64,000 nucleotides of DNA from Ricordea florida (taxonomy: Eukaryota; Cnidaria; Anthozoa; Corallimorpharia; Ricordeidae). Numbering within the stretch: position 1 is the stretch's first letter; each line of letters starts with the position of its first letter. The stretch lies in assembly GCA_949710005.1 (NCBI GenBank), contig OX453272.1, forward strand, positions 43,481,657 to 43,545,656. Reading direction: 5' to 3'. A program made the position numbers and the translations under genes. Positions 1-51,129 of the stretch are shown piece after piece. The notes under the pieces were generated by a model. It searched no databases. It was not told the DNA's origin and saw only the letters and a list, made by a program, of their open reading frames with translations.

Positions 1-2814
1 CCGCCAAAAGATCTAATTAGGTAATTCTGGGGATGAGATTATTGTCACGCAGAGTTTGCGTGATGTGCGCACGCAGGCTCATCACACGCGCCGAAAATAG
101 CTCTTTCGTGGAGTCTCGGCGAACAACTAAGAGAAGCTACAACTTTTACGTATGCGATGATGAGGAAGTAAGAAGTCCTGAATCGAAAAAGGATGCTAAC
201 AGTTGTAAAAATAAAATGTAAAGGACACCAAAACTGTATAAGAAAGTCATGTCGCTATTTCTCCATTTCGCCATTTCCCTGTGAAAATTATGCTGCATTC
301 TGGGATTCATTGTTCCCACTATGTTTGCTGGCTACGGCATAGGCCAGGATGCCTGTGTAAATTATAAATCTTTTGTTAGCCGTACAATAGGAGCATCTGA
401 TTTTTGCTGCACTGCGCTATGTATATTTAACCTCAGTGATAAACTGTGCTGGGAAGAAGGCCGCAATTTCCTTTTCCTTGCTCGGAAAATTAGGACTGTG
501 CCTGCATGTTTGCTGGCTAGTAAGGTAGAAAATAAGCATTCCTGGCTGGGAGAAAAGATCTCCGACACAAAACCTTGCTGGGAAGTGCATTTTGTTATCT
601 TCATCTGGATGGCTCTGAGGAGCGGATATTATTTTCCCACGAAAATTAAATAGCAACCGAATATCATTCAGGGACTATTAAAAAAATTGTTTTGGTCAAA
701 AATGAATTAATTTTGGGAATTTGCTCGTCGAGTACTCCTGAAAAATCAGCTTTTCAATTTGATCGATAGCCCCTTTAGCCTCCGGGTATAATTTATTGGA
801 TTCGGTTCGGTTTACATTCGATTGCCCATTGGTTCAGGGACCACGCAGGGGCTGGGGCTGGGGGGGGGGGGCTTTAGCACCCCCCACTTTTTTGCCTGAT
901 TAGATCACTATTTTTACGTTAGTAAACCAGGTCTGTCTTTTACAAAAAAAGTGTATTGCATTATTTTATGACAAATATGGGGACCTCTTAGGAAACGCAG
1001 CCTTATTCTGATTTGTTCATTCAAGTTATTTTTTCGAGGGTTTTCTCGTACAGACACGGCCACATGAGGCAGTTTGTCGTTAGGTTTTTTCCTGAACAGA
1101 CGATTAGATTTTCGCCTGCGCAGTAATGGTATTAAAACTCTTGTTTCTACTTTCACTCGTTCTTGGATCGGTGTTTCTCGACGCCATTGGTTTAGTTGAG
1201 TACGAAGATGAAATTTCATCACTGGATAAGCTTGAATGGGGTTTTGCAGAACGTTGTTTTTTTTTTTTATCAGAGCTGTTTATCGCAGTAAATATCTGAA
1301 ACGAAGAATTATGTACAGCTATGGTCAACCTGGATCATTCAACCCTGCTGTTATAACGAGCAAAGAAGCGCATATGATTTATGGTAACATGAACAAGACT
1401 GAAACCGTGGCTACGCTCGACGATGACACAAACAAGATTTAGCAATCTGACAATACTTAATACCAACAAGCAGAGAACAGACAAACTTTCTCTTATAGAT
1501 GTTGCCAACGAGTTTGCAGCTCTCAATGAAAATCGAAAAAGCAATTTTGACACCTTCAAAGAATCGGCATAAATCCGACTTGAAAATGTTCGGGTGACAC
1601 TCATCCGTTGCGTCTGTTGTGTTTAGCTTAGAAGTTAGTCTATTCATTTTTAAAAATTTGGTCAAACGTGAAGGCCAGTTTGTTACTCGTTGTTTTATAA
1701 GAATTAAAACTTAACCTCACTTTTGGCAGTTTCAGATCCATTTCTAGCCATTTCAGAAGACTTATATTTCAAATTTTCCCGGGGGGGGGGGGGGGCATGC
1801 CCCAGAACCCCCAACAAGAACAGAGTTTTACACCGAGGATGAGCGGCATTTTCAAACCGAGGGCTTTGATAGCCCGCGAATACAGTCGCCTCTCATCGCT
1901 CCCCGCAAAGGCAAGAGGCGAGAGAGAGCGTCTGCGTTTCGCTACTTGCCTTTGGGGTGAGGGATGATAGACGGCTGTGACTTCTGTATGCTATTTTGGG
2001 TTGAGGCTTCCCTGCACATCAACAGGGCAATTATTGGTCAACGGTTTTAAGCCTGGTTTTTCTATGTCTGGAAAATCCCAGACGATCGGCGATTTCAGAG
2101 TTTCCCGACCGACCGTCCCACACTTTTCCGATTAATGAAAACTCGAAATCCTAGACATTGCGGATTATCTGGGGCGGTCGGCGACAAATCGAAAAAATCG
2201 GGAGCGCTTCTACTTTACCGATGCGTCCCAGATTTTTGCGATGAACGGCGGTCATTCAAGATGTATATGAAAACTTCAATTTCTACTGTCTGGGAAGGCG
2301 ATAGTACCCCCGAATCACAAATAGAAATGGCGTCCGTGACAAACCATGACGATTCGCAAGATTTCCAAAATTTCCTTGCATCGAAAGCGAAAAATAGAAA
2401 TGATATTTCCTTTGCCGGACACGGTAAAGGAGTCCTGTATTTCAAATATTCTGTGATCCAATACCTCCGTCTGGACTACTTCTTTTGCTTTAGGATGGAA
2501 AACCCTGCTTTGCCCAGTGCAAGAACGCTGATAAATTGAGATCGACTCGGCAAAAGCTCTTGTGCATCCAGTTGCTGTTACATTTATTCACAGGTTTGAA
2601 TTTGGTGCACTTAATATTGCTCGACAAATTCAATATCGAACAAATCTGGGACACGTCGGTAAACTGTGAAGTCGCCAATTGTCAAGGATTTTCTCGATAT
2701 ATGATAACCAGGCTTTACAGTGCTTTCTAATAAAACAGTTTATCCCAAAGGGAGCTCAGGCTCCTTGGTAAAATCCACTAAAAGCAACTAAAGCTCAAAA
2801 AAACATTATTACAG
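1..2814. other. No supported gene; AT-rich intergenic or intronic DNA
   Basis: No reading frame here resembles a known protein, and none has convincing splice signals linking it to the gene that follows. Long G runs occur near 859-870 and 1782-1794. The longest frame (2135-2539, 134 codons) has no recognisable domain. The first coding exon of transgelin-like gene A should lie here or left of the window, but I could not identify it. Confidence 0.5.
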
Positions 2815-16419
<13,605 letters not shown>

Positions 16420-17279
16420 GCCCCCTGGAAACCAAGAAGTGACTGATTCAGAGAATACTTCAGGAATCAAGGCTGCATTTTCTAGCTCAAATTAAACAGT
16501 TTTCTAGTTTGAAATCAAGTACAGGCCCACTTGTTTCTGATAAAATCAGTTAGTTAACTTAGATTTTCCTGATAATCAAGATTTTAAATTCGTCTAATTT
16601 AACAATGACTTACAATTTCCTTCTTTTGACAAATGTAAAAGTTATTGGATTTAAAATTTTAGCATTTTTTGATTTTGGATCTGAGAGTTATTGTAAGCAT
16701 ACAGTACCTGTAGTTTTTTTTAAATCCCAACATCTCTAATTATAGTAATTTGCAATTCTAAACGAAACTGAAATGACTGTGATTTTTGTAAAACTCTTGA
16801 TAATTAAATTAGATGAAAGTTGAACAAAAATCATAGCGCTGTTGTTTCCATCGCACATGTTGCAAGTATTTAGTGTTTTTAGTTTACTTTACTTTCAACA
16901 AGGTAATTTTAAGGATACTGTGATGTACTGTATAAGGGGTTTATACTTTAGTTTCTATTATAAAAAGTACCCAGTTAGAATTAAAACTATAAAACGAAAA
17001 AAAAAATGCCTGATACTAAATATTTCAGTGGTTCTGGTAAAAGGCAAGGATTTCTCACATCCCCTGAAACATAACAGAGCATAATTATGGCCATATATAA
17101 TAAATCCTTTGTTGGCTAAGCTTGTTCCGTCAAGATGGGGGTTTTAGCTCAGTATAAAAAACCTGTGAATTTTTTCTTTGTTTTTCTTTTTCATTATTAT
17201 TTTCCTAGTCTCTGTTGTGTTGTCTCCTTTGTTTTCTTTGTTCTATGTTACTTGTGAATGTAACAGGTTTTTACACCAG

Positions 17280-17405
17280 CAAGGATGAGCCATGATTGGC
17301 TGGATATTGGCCTCAATTCGTTTTTGCAATTTAACTGACCATGACTATGTCTCAGTCAATAAAAACACAAAAAAGAATGAGGTCAATATATCCAGCCATC
17401 TTGAC
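17280..17405. repeat. Foldback MITE
   Basis: ATTGGCTGGATATTGGCCTCAATTC on the left is answered inverted by GAATGAGGTCAATATATCCAGCCAT on the right, about 50 bp apart. It lies downstream of the gene A poly(A) signal. Confidence 0.65.
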
Positions 17406-18274
17406 CTCATGCTTGGTCAATAACCCATATATAACTTAATACACAGTATTGTTTTATGCACAGCAGTTCCTTCTAGCCTACAGTGGGCAGTTTCCTATGC
17501 TTCAAAATTATGTTGTATTCTATTTCCATCAAATATTATCCCACCAGCTTTCTTCTCAGTGTTTGTTAAAGACATTGTACATTGTTGCGGGACGGTCAGG
17601 TAAGCAGAAAAAAAATATATGTAGCATGTATCAGACAAAAGTATAATTGTGCCTTACTTTGTTCCTGATGCCAAAACAGGGAGATGTTAAGTCTCTTGTC
17701 AAGAGACTGGACATAATTTTATTTTTCTTTTGGGAATTATTTCATACAGATTCAATATTCCAATACTGGAAAATAACCAAAACACTTCAAAACTAGTCTG
17801 CTACTTATCCATGGCCTAGTAACCTAAACAGGAACAGAAATGCAAGTTGTCTTGTTAGCACCAATAGCCTTTTTGTCTTAACTTTGATAGCCAAATCTCT
17901 TCAGGAGATTTCCTTGCTAAATAATTTAAAAACAGTATACAAATTTTATTTTTTCAGTTTTAAGCAAAGTTGGAAGCCAAGACAACTTTGGCTTGTTGCC
18001 TTCTTTATCTGGCATGCTTTGACTCTAAAACTTGATGCAAATGTCATCTTTATATACAGAGACAGGAACCAGGCAGATTTACTTCACAACCTATAGTGCT
18101 TTGAAGTATTTGACAAGTAAACTCAGTAGTCAAATTTGAAGAGTAACGGCCAATGACAGACAGTATTGTTTTGGCCAGCTGTCATTTAATCTCTGAAAGT
18201 CAGTAAACATTTACTCACTATTAAATTTAGCATTTTCCAATCTTTATTTGTTTGTAGTTTCTGGTTAAAGTGGA

Positions 18275-18462
18275 CTGAAGGTCCATTCCTTGCATGAATC
18301 CCCAAGAGACCAAGGGAATTTTTCAAGAATTTATAATGGCACAACTTTGGGAAGGTCAGAGTGTTATAGGGCTCCATATGGGATCAAATAAAGCGGCCTG
18401 AGGAGCAGGTGATCACTTTGGACATGTCAGACAGGTGGCCGCGATATGTGAACACAAATAGG
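18275..18462 (+). pseudogene. Decayed copy of the transgelin-like terminal exon
   Basis: The frame beginning near 18351 reads GQSVIGLHMGSNKAA, stop, GAGDHFGHVRQVAA and ends EHK-stop. It follows the calponin-repeat exon of genes A and B residue by residue ([20 protein letters not shown]...RQVAG...YK). An in-frame TGA replaces the Ser codon region. Upstream of 18351 the similarity fades. It sits between genes A and B, on their strand, so it records another duplication in the cluster. With no flanking exons seen, it is either a remnant of an extra gene or a separately duplicated terminal exon. Confidence 0.7.
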
Positions 18463-19651
18463 TCAAAGGGAAAGCAGAATTGAGCAACAGGATTCAGCAT
18501 TCTGGTGGCTGTTGTATCAGTATTCGTGATAATTTTTGGAACAATTTTAAGTGGAAGGATGGTGCAAAATTTGTTTAGTATGATTTGGTTCAATTTTATA
18601 CTTGGTTTAAATTTTATTTTCCTCAGTTTTTGGGTATGGTAATTTATGATAGTGGCTTAAAACAAAGAAAATAAAATTAAGACCAGGGATAAAATAAACA
18701 ACAAGGTGTACAAGCTTAGTAACATTTGTTTTAAGCTAACAGATGTATTATGTAAAGTATTTAAAGCTGGAAAAGAAAACAGCAATTTTGTTGTCACTTT
18801 TTTTTCTCTTTGGGCAGTGCAAGAATTTTCTTTAGCACCTTTTTTACCTTGGCCCACTGTGCAGGAATTTTTTTCCTATACTTTTGCTGTGCAGGATATA
18901 TTTTTTATTTGGTAATTGCCCAACCCCATCCCCCCCCCCCCCCCTCAAAAATTAAATGGTACGTCCTTTAAATTCCTTATACGGTTGAAATATGTAACCG
19001 TTAGCCAATGTTTCCTTAATTCCTAATGAAAAAATTTAACCTGACCCGAAATAACATTTCTGCTGCTACCATTACTATTTGCCTACCGCCGCAATGTTTC
19101 AGAAGTTTTCTCCTTTATGGTTCCGACGAGAAAATTAAAATCTTGGAAAAAAGTCTGGCTTGAAAACTTCTTTTACTTCATATCGCACGCGTACGTCGTA
19201 TTTCACCAAAGGAATTCAAACTTATTTGGCTACCAGTCGGCGTCAAAAGAACCTTAGAATTTTCTAGATTGTCTACCTGAAAGAATGTTTATACTCCAAT
19301 CTGGTTCCGGGTGCACTGCTGGAATAGTCTTTATACTGGTATTGTTCTAAAGCTAGCCATCATAACCTGAATGTAAGCATAATTCTATGAACATGCATTC
19401 GTTCTTACCTTGGTTCAGGAGAATTCTGCTGTTGCTATGTAATGAGTGATGGAAAACGGGTTTTGAAAAGTGCCACAACGACATTAGTTATTTCTTGTGA
19501 CATTGCGCTGAGGCGTAACAGCGTGACGTAACGGACATGACTCATGGGATCAATTACCATTCTTTTTATGGGAGAGTCGGGCTTGGTGATTCTTTAAAGA
19601 GCTTCGTCCACTGTACTGCACGCTTCGTACGGACTTACTTGCTGGTTAAAG

Positions 19652-44811
<25,160 letters not shown>

Positions 44812-45631
44812 GCCCACAAAACGCTTTGGTAGCGCTCATAAGTTTTACAACACTTGTTTAAACTCGCCGGTTTTGTCGTACCGCTGTTAAAAACCATAAT
44901 GGACTTGACGATTTCGATGCAGTAGTTCTAGTATATTGTGACTTTCGTAAAACGCGGGTTTATAGTTCAAGGCAATTGTTAAATCCCATTCTTGTACGTA
45001 CTACCTTACCAGATTTGTATTTGTTTGGAGTACACTTTTATAGCCATACTGGAATGTACTGTTGAGATAAACACTATAGATTTGAGAAATAAATTCTTCG
45101 GGTTTGTCTTAAACCTATGTTTGCTTATTGCGTTCGTGCCAACAGCGCATGCACACTCACAATCTCCCTAACATGGTTCGCGTCCCCTTGCCGTCGTTCT
45201 CGAGCGCTTATTAAGGAAATGACGGCTCTGAGAACAAAAAAAAAATTTCTCGGGCTTTCCGAAGGAAAGGTTCGAGTTGAAATTCCGGCTTTCGTTTATA
45301 TTTTTCCCACAAATCGCAGTTAGGTCCTTAATACGCATACGCGCCGACTTACTTCAATCACATGAGTGCAACAAATACAAAGGGCACATAGCAAGGTGTT
45401 ATGACGAATCAAGGAAAATTCCTCTGGCCGAAAGTAAGCAAAAATACTATGCATAATACGCTCAAATCACATACGAAACATGCACACATCGTTCGCGGTA
45501 GGTCCACACTAAAAGATGGCAAATGTTTTCTGAACGGGTCGATCCGGGAACTTTATGAGTAGTATATGTAAGCTACAAATACCACCAGAAACCTCTGCCC
45601 GGGGATTGGCCTGGGATAGTGCTTTATAATG

Positions 45632-45773
45632 CATGGTAGGCCACCATATATCAGTAGTGTTTACAGGGGTATACAAGGGTTTACAAAGGTATATCCTTGT
45701 AAACCCTTGTATACCCCTGTTAACACTACTGATATATGGTGACTATATGGTGGCCTACCATGAATTATATGCC
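45632..45773. repeat. 140-bp near-perfect palindrome
   Basis: CATGGTAGGCCACCATATATCAGTAGTG, ACAGGGGTATACAAGGGTTTACAA and a short centre are followed by TTGTAAACCCTTGTATACCCCTGT, CACTACTGATATATGGTG and GGTGGCCTACCATG. The only asymmetry is a few bases (GACTATATGGT duplication) on the right. It is a snapback MITE or hairpin element downstream of gene B. Confidence 0.85.
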
Positions 45774-46755
45774 ATTCTCCGCCATATCCCCCCAAAATCC
45801 CATACCACTCTGCGAGTCATACATCCCCTGCTGGATTCCCACCATATCGCCCAAAACTAACTCTCCGAGGCATCTGCACAACATTCCTAACACCCCCCTC
45901 CCCGGTGCATGTCACCAGAAATTCTACAATATATTCCCTGGGCGATTCCCCTATCCATCATCCATATACTGGCACATTCTCTACAATACTTCATAGTGTG
46001 CAATAGCCAATACACTATGACACACCAATCTATAGAGGACACTGACCAATTTTTCTCCATCAACCATAAATCTATGGAAAATGTTGGTCAACCCACCGGG
46101 ATCTATAAAATCTACAAATCAACCCAAGCATGGAGGGCGCCAGCCCTGTGTACCCCAGCAGTATGCTCAATAAAAATCCAGTACGGTGCTTGGCAAAAGA
46201 CATTTCGTACAGCATCTCTTGAAATTTTCATAACAGCATGGTGTTACATTCTGCACCGGCCCTTTGCAGAGATCAAAGAGGCCATAGAACATCTGAGGAT
46301 GGGCAAGGCAGTTGGAGTTGACGGAATTCGTCCAAAGATCCGACTCTTGTAGAGTTCACAGAGGCCATAGAAAATCTGAGGATGGGCAAAGCAGGAGGAG
46401 TTGACGGAATCCCTCCAAGGATCCGGAAAAATGGGGCCCCGGGGTTACACGCCAAATTCCTCGAGCTCCTCACATGTTGCTGGGAGCAGGGCAAGCTACC
46501 CCAGGATCTCGGCGATGCAGTCGTTATCACACTGTACAAAAACAAGGGAGTGAAGTCTAGCTTCTCCAATTACCTTGGGATTACACTGCTATCGATCGCA
46601 GGCAAGTGTTGCTGAACAGACTGATACCCACCATTGCAGAAGAGCACCTCTCAGAGAGTCAGTGCGACTTCCGAGTCAACAGGAGCACTACTGACAAGGT
46701 ATTCGTTCTCCGTAAGCCCCAGGAAAAGTGTCGGGAGCAGCACAAGGGTCTCTAT

Positions 46756-46952
46756 TGTGGGGATAGTTTCTAAAGAAACTGGTGCTGCGTCGGTGGGAAA
46801 TTGAAACACAAGAAATTGGATAAATCAAACGAGTTGATTAAGTAAGTTATACCACCGTAAGGTGAATGGGAGGTGCTGACGTTTCGAGCGTTAGCCCTTC
46901 GTCGGAGCTACTTACTTAATCAACTCGTTTGATTTATCCAATTTCTTGAATT
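46756..46952. mobile_element. Penelope-related palindromic element with 14-bp target duplication
   Basis: The 197-bp insert is flanked by ACAAGGGTCTCTAT at 46742-46755 and 46953-46966. It starts TGTGGGGATAGTTTCTAAAG, and its inner part folds back (AAATTGGATAAATCAAACGAG against CTCGTTTGATTTATCCAATTT). It shares sequence with the Penelope-like repeats at 29951 and 30698 and with 60455. Removing it restores the LINE reading frame continuity around the target, so the LINE was there first. Confidence 0.85.
46875..46908 (-). ncRNA. Hammerhead-ribozyme-like motif, copy 3
   Basis: The minus strand reads GCT-CCGACGA-AGGGC-TAAC-GCTC-GAAAC-GTC-AGC, the same layout as the copies at 30040 and 30918, inside the small palindromic element. 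Confidence 0.45.
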
Positions 46953-48519
46953 ACAAGGGTCTCTATGTCACGTTCGTCGACTTAACCAAAGTGTTCGACA
47001 CTGTACGTGAGCAGGAAAGGTCTGTGGCAGATCTTGGAACGACTGGGCTGTCCCCCAGGTTCGTCAGCATGGTCATCCACCTGCACGAAAAGCGGCATGG
47101 CCAAGTCAGGCACAGCAACGACCTCTCTGAGCATTTCCAATTTCAAACGGCGTCAAGCAGGGCTGCGTCCTCGCGCCGAAACCTTTTTTTTCATCTTCTT
47201 CAGCATGATGCTTCAGCAGGCCTTTGAAGACCATGACAACGGCGTCTACATCTGTTATCGCACTGACGGCAGCCTGTTTAACCTAAGACGACTACAGGCC
47301 CACACAAAGACGCTAGAGCAACTAATCCGAGAGCTGCTTTTCGCCGACGATGCGGCTCTCCTTGCCAACACAGAGTCGACGCTGCAGCGTATTACATCAT
47401 GCTTTGCAGAGGCTGCACAGCTCTTCGGTCTGGAAATCAGCCTGAAGAAGACGGAAGTTCTACATCAGCCTGCACCCCGGGAGGAGCAACTTGCTCCTCA
47501 CATCACCATCGGCCAGGTAGAGCTGAAATCAGTCCACCAGTTCAGCTATCTGGGGTGCACCATCACCTGAGCTGCCAATATTGACAAGGAAATTTACTGC
47601 AGACTAGCTAAGACAAACCGTGCGTTTGGAAGACTCCACAAGCGAGTCTGGAATAACAAACATCTGAAGAAAACCGTGTACAGAGCAGTCGTTCTGACCA
47701 CATTCCTGCACGGCTCTGAGTCGTGGGTCCTTTACCGTCACCACGTGCGACTACTTGAGTGCTTCCACCAGCGCTACCTCCGTTCCATCCTCAGCATCCA
47801 ATGGAGCGACTTTGTAACCAACACCGAAGTGCTGAAGCAGGCGGAGGTTAGCAGCGAAGAGGCGATGCTACTGAAGTCCCAACTTCGCTGGACAGGGCAT
47901 GTCTCCAGGATGGAGAGTCACCGCCTGCCCAAGATTGTTCTATATGGAGAACTGCCCACTGGCCACTGCAACAGAGGGGCGCCTAAAAAAACACTATAAA
48001 CACTGCTTAAAGAAGTTCCTCGTTGCCTGCAACATCGACCTTCACCAGTGGTCCAACATTGCTGCTGACCGTAACGCCTGGCGGCATACCATCGACCAGT
48101 CCGTCTCCTCCTTCGAGTACTCCCGTAGGGCTAAGAGGAGGATCAGGAAAGCTCGCCAGACCACAAAATCACCAGCTCTTCTAGACCAGACCCTTGTCTG
48201 CAGCCACTGTGGTCGAGTCTTCCCGTCACGCATCGGACTCGTGAGTCACCAACGAGCCTGTAAACGACGTGGACAGATCCTTCCTAATCTTCGTTCGCAA
48301 AGTCAAGCCATGATGATGATGAAGTTTCTTGCTAAGCACTACAATAGGTCTTAAAACTCTAGTATAGGACCTCCTTAAGATCACCAGTCCACCGACAACC
48401 GCCATTACCGCATTGGCGACCACAAGCCTGTAGCATGTGATATGCCTGTTCCGGCTACTTTCCGTCTCCAACTTCACTCCAGCAGGGCCGCTGCTTGAGG
48501 TCAATCCTCCACCATGAAA

Positions 48520-48830
48520 ACCACCATCAGATTAAGTCTGTAAATCGATCCATACTGCGTATTTGTCGTTGATGTAAAACTCGTTCTCCATGATGGAGCC
48601 GCATCGAGGGTTGAACCGTTTCTTCACCTCTTCCTTTACATCAGGTGGGGTCATTCCTTTGGAACAGAGATGATTTGGTATACCTCCTACGGTAATGTGG
48701 ATAGATGTCATCCCCAACTTGATAAATCGTTCTCTCGTTCTCGAGCTCCACCCACAACCTCCTCAGTGAATAAACAAAATCCCCGATACGGATCTCCTTG
48801 GTACATTCACTTCCTCATGGATCGTTCCAT
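48520..48830 (-). pseudogene. Unknown protein-coding remnant
   Basis: Two minus frames continue one another. One reads EIRIGDFVYSLRRLWVELENE (about 48800-48720), the next ITVGGIPNHLCSKGMTPPDVK and ends IMENEFYINDKYAVWIDL before TAA near 48535. The composition is protein-like and lies just beyond the LINE, but I do not recognise the family. It could belong to another mobile element. Confidence 0.3.
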
Positions 48831-48939
48831 CGTCCGTCTGAGAAATGATGAAGGCTTACTAGAGAAGGACATACTCATAAAGGAATCCATGACCCCCCTT
48901 GTACAGGGTGGAAATTTCATTCGTTAAGTGGTCGCTTAA

Positions 48940-50570
48940 AATACATTTATATTCCAATTCCAAGCTTGAGAAGCAGCGAGGGTAGTTCTAAAGGGGCTCT
49001 CATAGTCTCCCTTGATGAGGAACCAAATCGAACCGAAGTCATGTTATTCCCTTCTACTAGCTCTGTGTTATTGAATCCATTTTTATGTACACTTTTTATA
49101 GGTTAGTCCCACGAGTCACATGATCTTTTAGGTTAGTCACTCACTTCAAATAACGTCTGTGGTAAGGATACTTAACCAGAAATATGAACCGGCGGACTCT
49201 GTACTTGTTGATTTAGAGATAGGGCCGGACGGAAAATATCAGGCCCGAGACGAATACGTGTGGAGCCCCCAACGAGACTTGAGCCTATATTGTGCCAGCA
49301 TAATTTTTGGCTTTTATCTGAATTTAGCTCTGCCGGCATAATACTTCAGTCAACGTCATAAACTTCAGTCAACGTCATCAATAACAGTTCTTTTCAGAAC
49401 TACTTACACCAGGACCATCAAACTCAACAAGCAACTATTAAAACCCAAGTATCACAATTTTGATGGTACGAGGCATATAATTTAGAGAAACCAGCTTATT
49501 CTCGTTTCCAGCTGGGTAGCACGTTAAGTACAGTCTACGTGATACAAATATAGTAGCATGTTTGATAGCACCGGTCAGCTTGTAGTCGTATTTTCTCCAG
49601 TTAGTTAGTTCTTCATAGTTTCCTTAAAGCTTGTCATGTCGTTCCAATGGCCAATCACTTGTGTTGTTTCTGGCAATTTTCTCACAAGTCCGGCATTTCT
49701 GCATGTATGGTGCGGGGAGCAGTTTCTAAAGAAACTGGTGCTGCGTCGGTGGGGAATTGGAACACAAGAAATTGGGATATATATATATTACGTCCAAAAG
49801 TATAAATACTCCCTGTAATTTTCAGGTCACTCTCGCTCTCGTCATTTTAGTTTAGGCGTTCTGTGTAGTTCTTCGTTATTTTTCTTTCGTTGTTTCATGT
49901 AAAGTAATCAGTGATTTGTCGTCAGTGAATAAAATCTAATCGAAGAAGGAGTAGTTATCACTGGGGGGGGGGGGGGGGGGGGACCGCTATAACAAGCACT
50001 GCTCCCAGGGAATAACAGAGCACTCTATAGAGAAATGAACTTCCGAGTAATTTTTTTTTCGCAGCCGAAGTCAGACAAGATAAAATTATTTGACATTTTT
50101 AAGAAGACTTGAACGTATAGAACCAGTCAAGCACTGTTTTAATTGGCTGCGATAGGAAACCAATTAACTACACTAAAAGAGTGATTGAATCAATTCGTGC
50201 TGCAATTAACTTTGTGCAGCAAAAACGTTCAGTTCGACAGAGTCTTCTCATTATTCGACACTGGAGTCACAGGTGATTCATACGGTGTATTTCTTATGTG
50301 CCGAAAAAAATGCATACATTATGATTATTGTATTCATAAATATCCCTATGACTGTTTTCATGCAATGAAGCCTTTAGATTCGACACACGGTGCGCTGTCT
50401 GAATCAAACTGAATGTCGCGGCAATGTCACCCTGAAGTCGGACCTAACTTGCAATTTGGTTCTACACATGAAGTACGGTATCTGAACCGTTGTAGGCCCT
50501 ATAGAGGATGGCACATGGTACAAAACCAGTTTCTCTGAACTTCTTTTATTCTCATTGCTGGGGGACAGGT
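48940..50570. other. No supported gene
   Basis: Apart from the Penelope-related fragment, this stretch holds a G17 run (about 49965-49982) and short frames without recognisable domains. Confidence 0.5.
49710..49777 (+). repeat. Fragment of the Penelope-related repeat
   Basis: GGGGAGCAGTTTCTAAAGAA, ACTGGTGCTGCGTCGGTGGGG and AACACAAGAAATTGGG match the left edge of 46756-46952 and 60455-60707. The copy stops at an AT repeat and lacks the hammerhead-like part. Confidence 0.8.
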
Positions 50571-50631
50571 TGTGTTACCTCCAGTGCAATTGATCACCCC
50601 TAACAACTTGCTCATTTACTTCTGGGCACAG

Positions 50632-50835
50632 GCGAATGGTTTCTGCGGTCCTACCCTGGGACCGAAATCAGCTGAGAAAAACGAAAGAGGCTTTACTGAA
50701 GAACAACTGAAGTCCGGCCGAGATGGACAAATTGGCCTACAAGCTGGGACGAATCAGCTGGCCAGTCAGAAGGGACAAAACTTTGGCTTGGGCCGACAGA
50801 TCGCTGGGAGTGACTCCCACTGCTCGTACGAAACA
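50632..50835 (+). CDS. Divergent transgelin/calponin-like terminal exon (orphan or alternative last exon)
   Basis: After an acceptor TCTGGGCACAG the frame reads ANGFCGPTLGPKSAEKNERGF, TEEQLKSGRDGQIGLQAGTN and QLASQKGQNFGLGRQIAGSD. This matches the 198-nt terminal exon of genes A and B in phase and domain order (GPTLGPK, then a calponin-like repeat), but is closer to the GLGRQIAGS-ending type. No stop follows the repeat: the frame stays open to 51126. A second tail copy, HNLGLGWEIAGSAVKF then TGA, lies in another frame at 51076-51129. AATAAA is at 51362-51367. No upstream CH exons lie between gene B and this exon, so it is either an alternative last exon for gene B or the remnant of a lost gene. 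Confidence 0.65.
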
Positions 50836-51075
50836 ATATTAAATCTGTACAGTGTAATTGATTTCACAGGTTTTGTAACGCCGTGTCGGTTTTGCTCTTT
50901 TGTCCACGAGCATAGAAAGATTTGTAGCTTAAGGCTGTTCATTCTTTTTAGTGTTGTAGTGACAAACTCGTTGCTATCACGCTTTGGTATACAACTAGTC
51001 GCGTTTGGTAGTAAGATAACCCTACCCTTTAACGTTTTAGGAGCTTATTTCACTTTCGGATTAAGCCGACCTACC

Positions 51076-51129
51076 AGAGCCGCCATAACCTTGGCCTGGG
51101 CTGGGAGATCGCCGGCTCCGCGGTAAAAT
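51076..51129 (+). pseudogene. Partial second copy of the calponin-repeat tail
   Basis: YQSRHNLGLGWEIAGSAVKF followed by TGA echoes LASQKGQNFGLGRQIAGS at 50760-50815. It is in a different frame from the upstream exon and separated by about 240 bp of unrelated sequence. It may be the original end of this exon after an insertion and duplication, or part of a separate terminal exon. Confidence 0.5.

Larger units (their letters stand above)
46262..48355 (+). pseudogene. Non-LTR retrotransposon (LINE) reverse transcriptase, 5'-truncated and decayed
   Basis: RT landmarks in order, across several frames, are MGKAGGVDGIPP, DAVVITLYKNKG (46382-46615), YVTFVDLTKVFDT (46946 onward), CVLAP and LLFADDAALLANTES (catalytic Asp-Asp intact), FGLEISLKKTEVLHQ, and the thumb/C-terminal LRWTGHVSRMES. 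The C-terminus has a Cys-His finger, LVCSHCGRVFPSRIGLVSHQRACKR. An internal duplication of about 85 bp repeats the first motif (46276 and 46360). A palindromic element (46756-46952) is inserted between the fingers and palm. The endonuclease domain is missing. The clade (RTE/CR1-like) is not resolved. Confidence 0.85.

Noticed and set aside
2135..2539. 134-codon open frame including MASVTNHDDSQD, considered as gene A first exon
   Set aside because: No similarity to the MASRPKGFGL-type N-terminus and no clean splice donor in the right phase; left unassigned.
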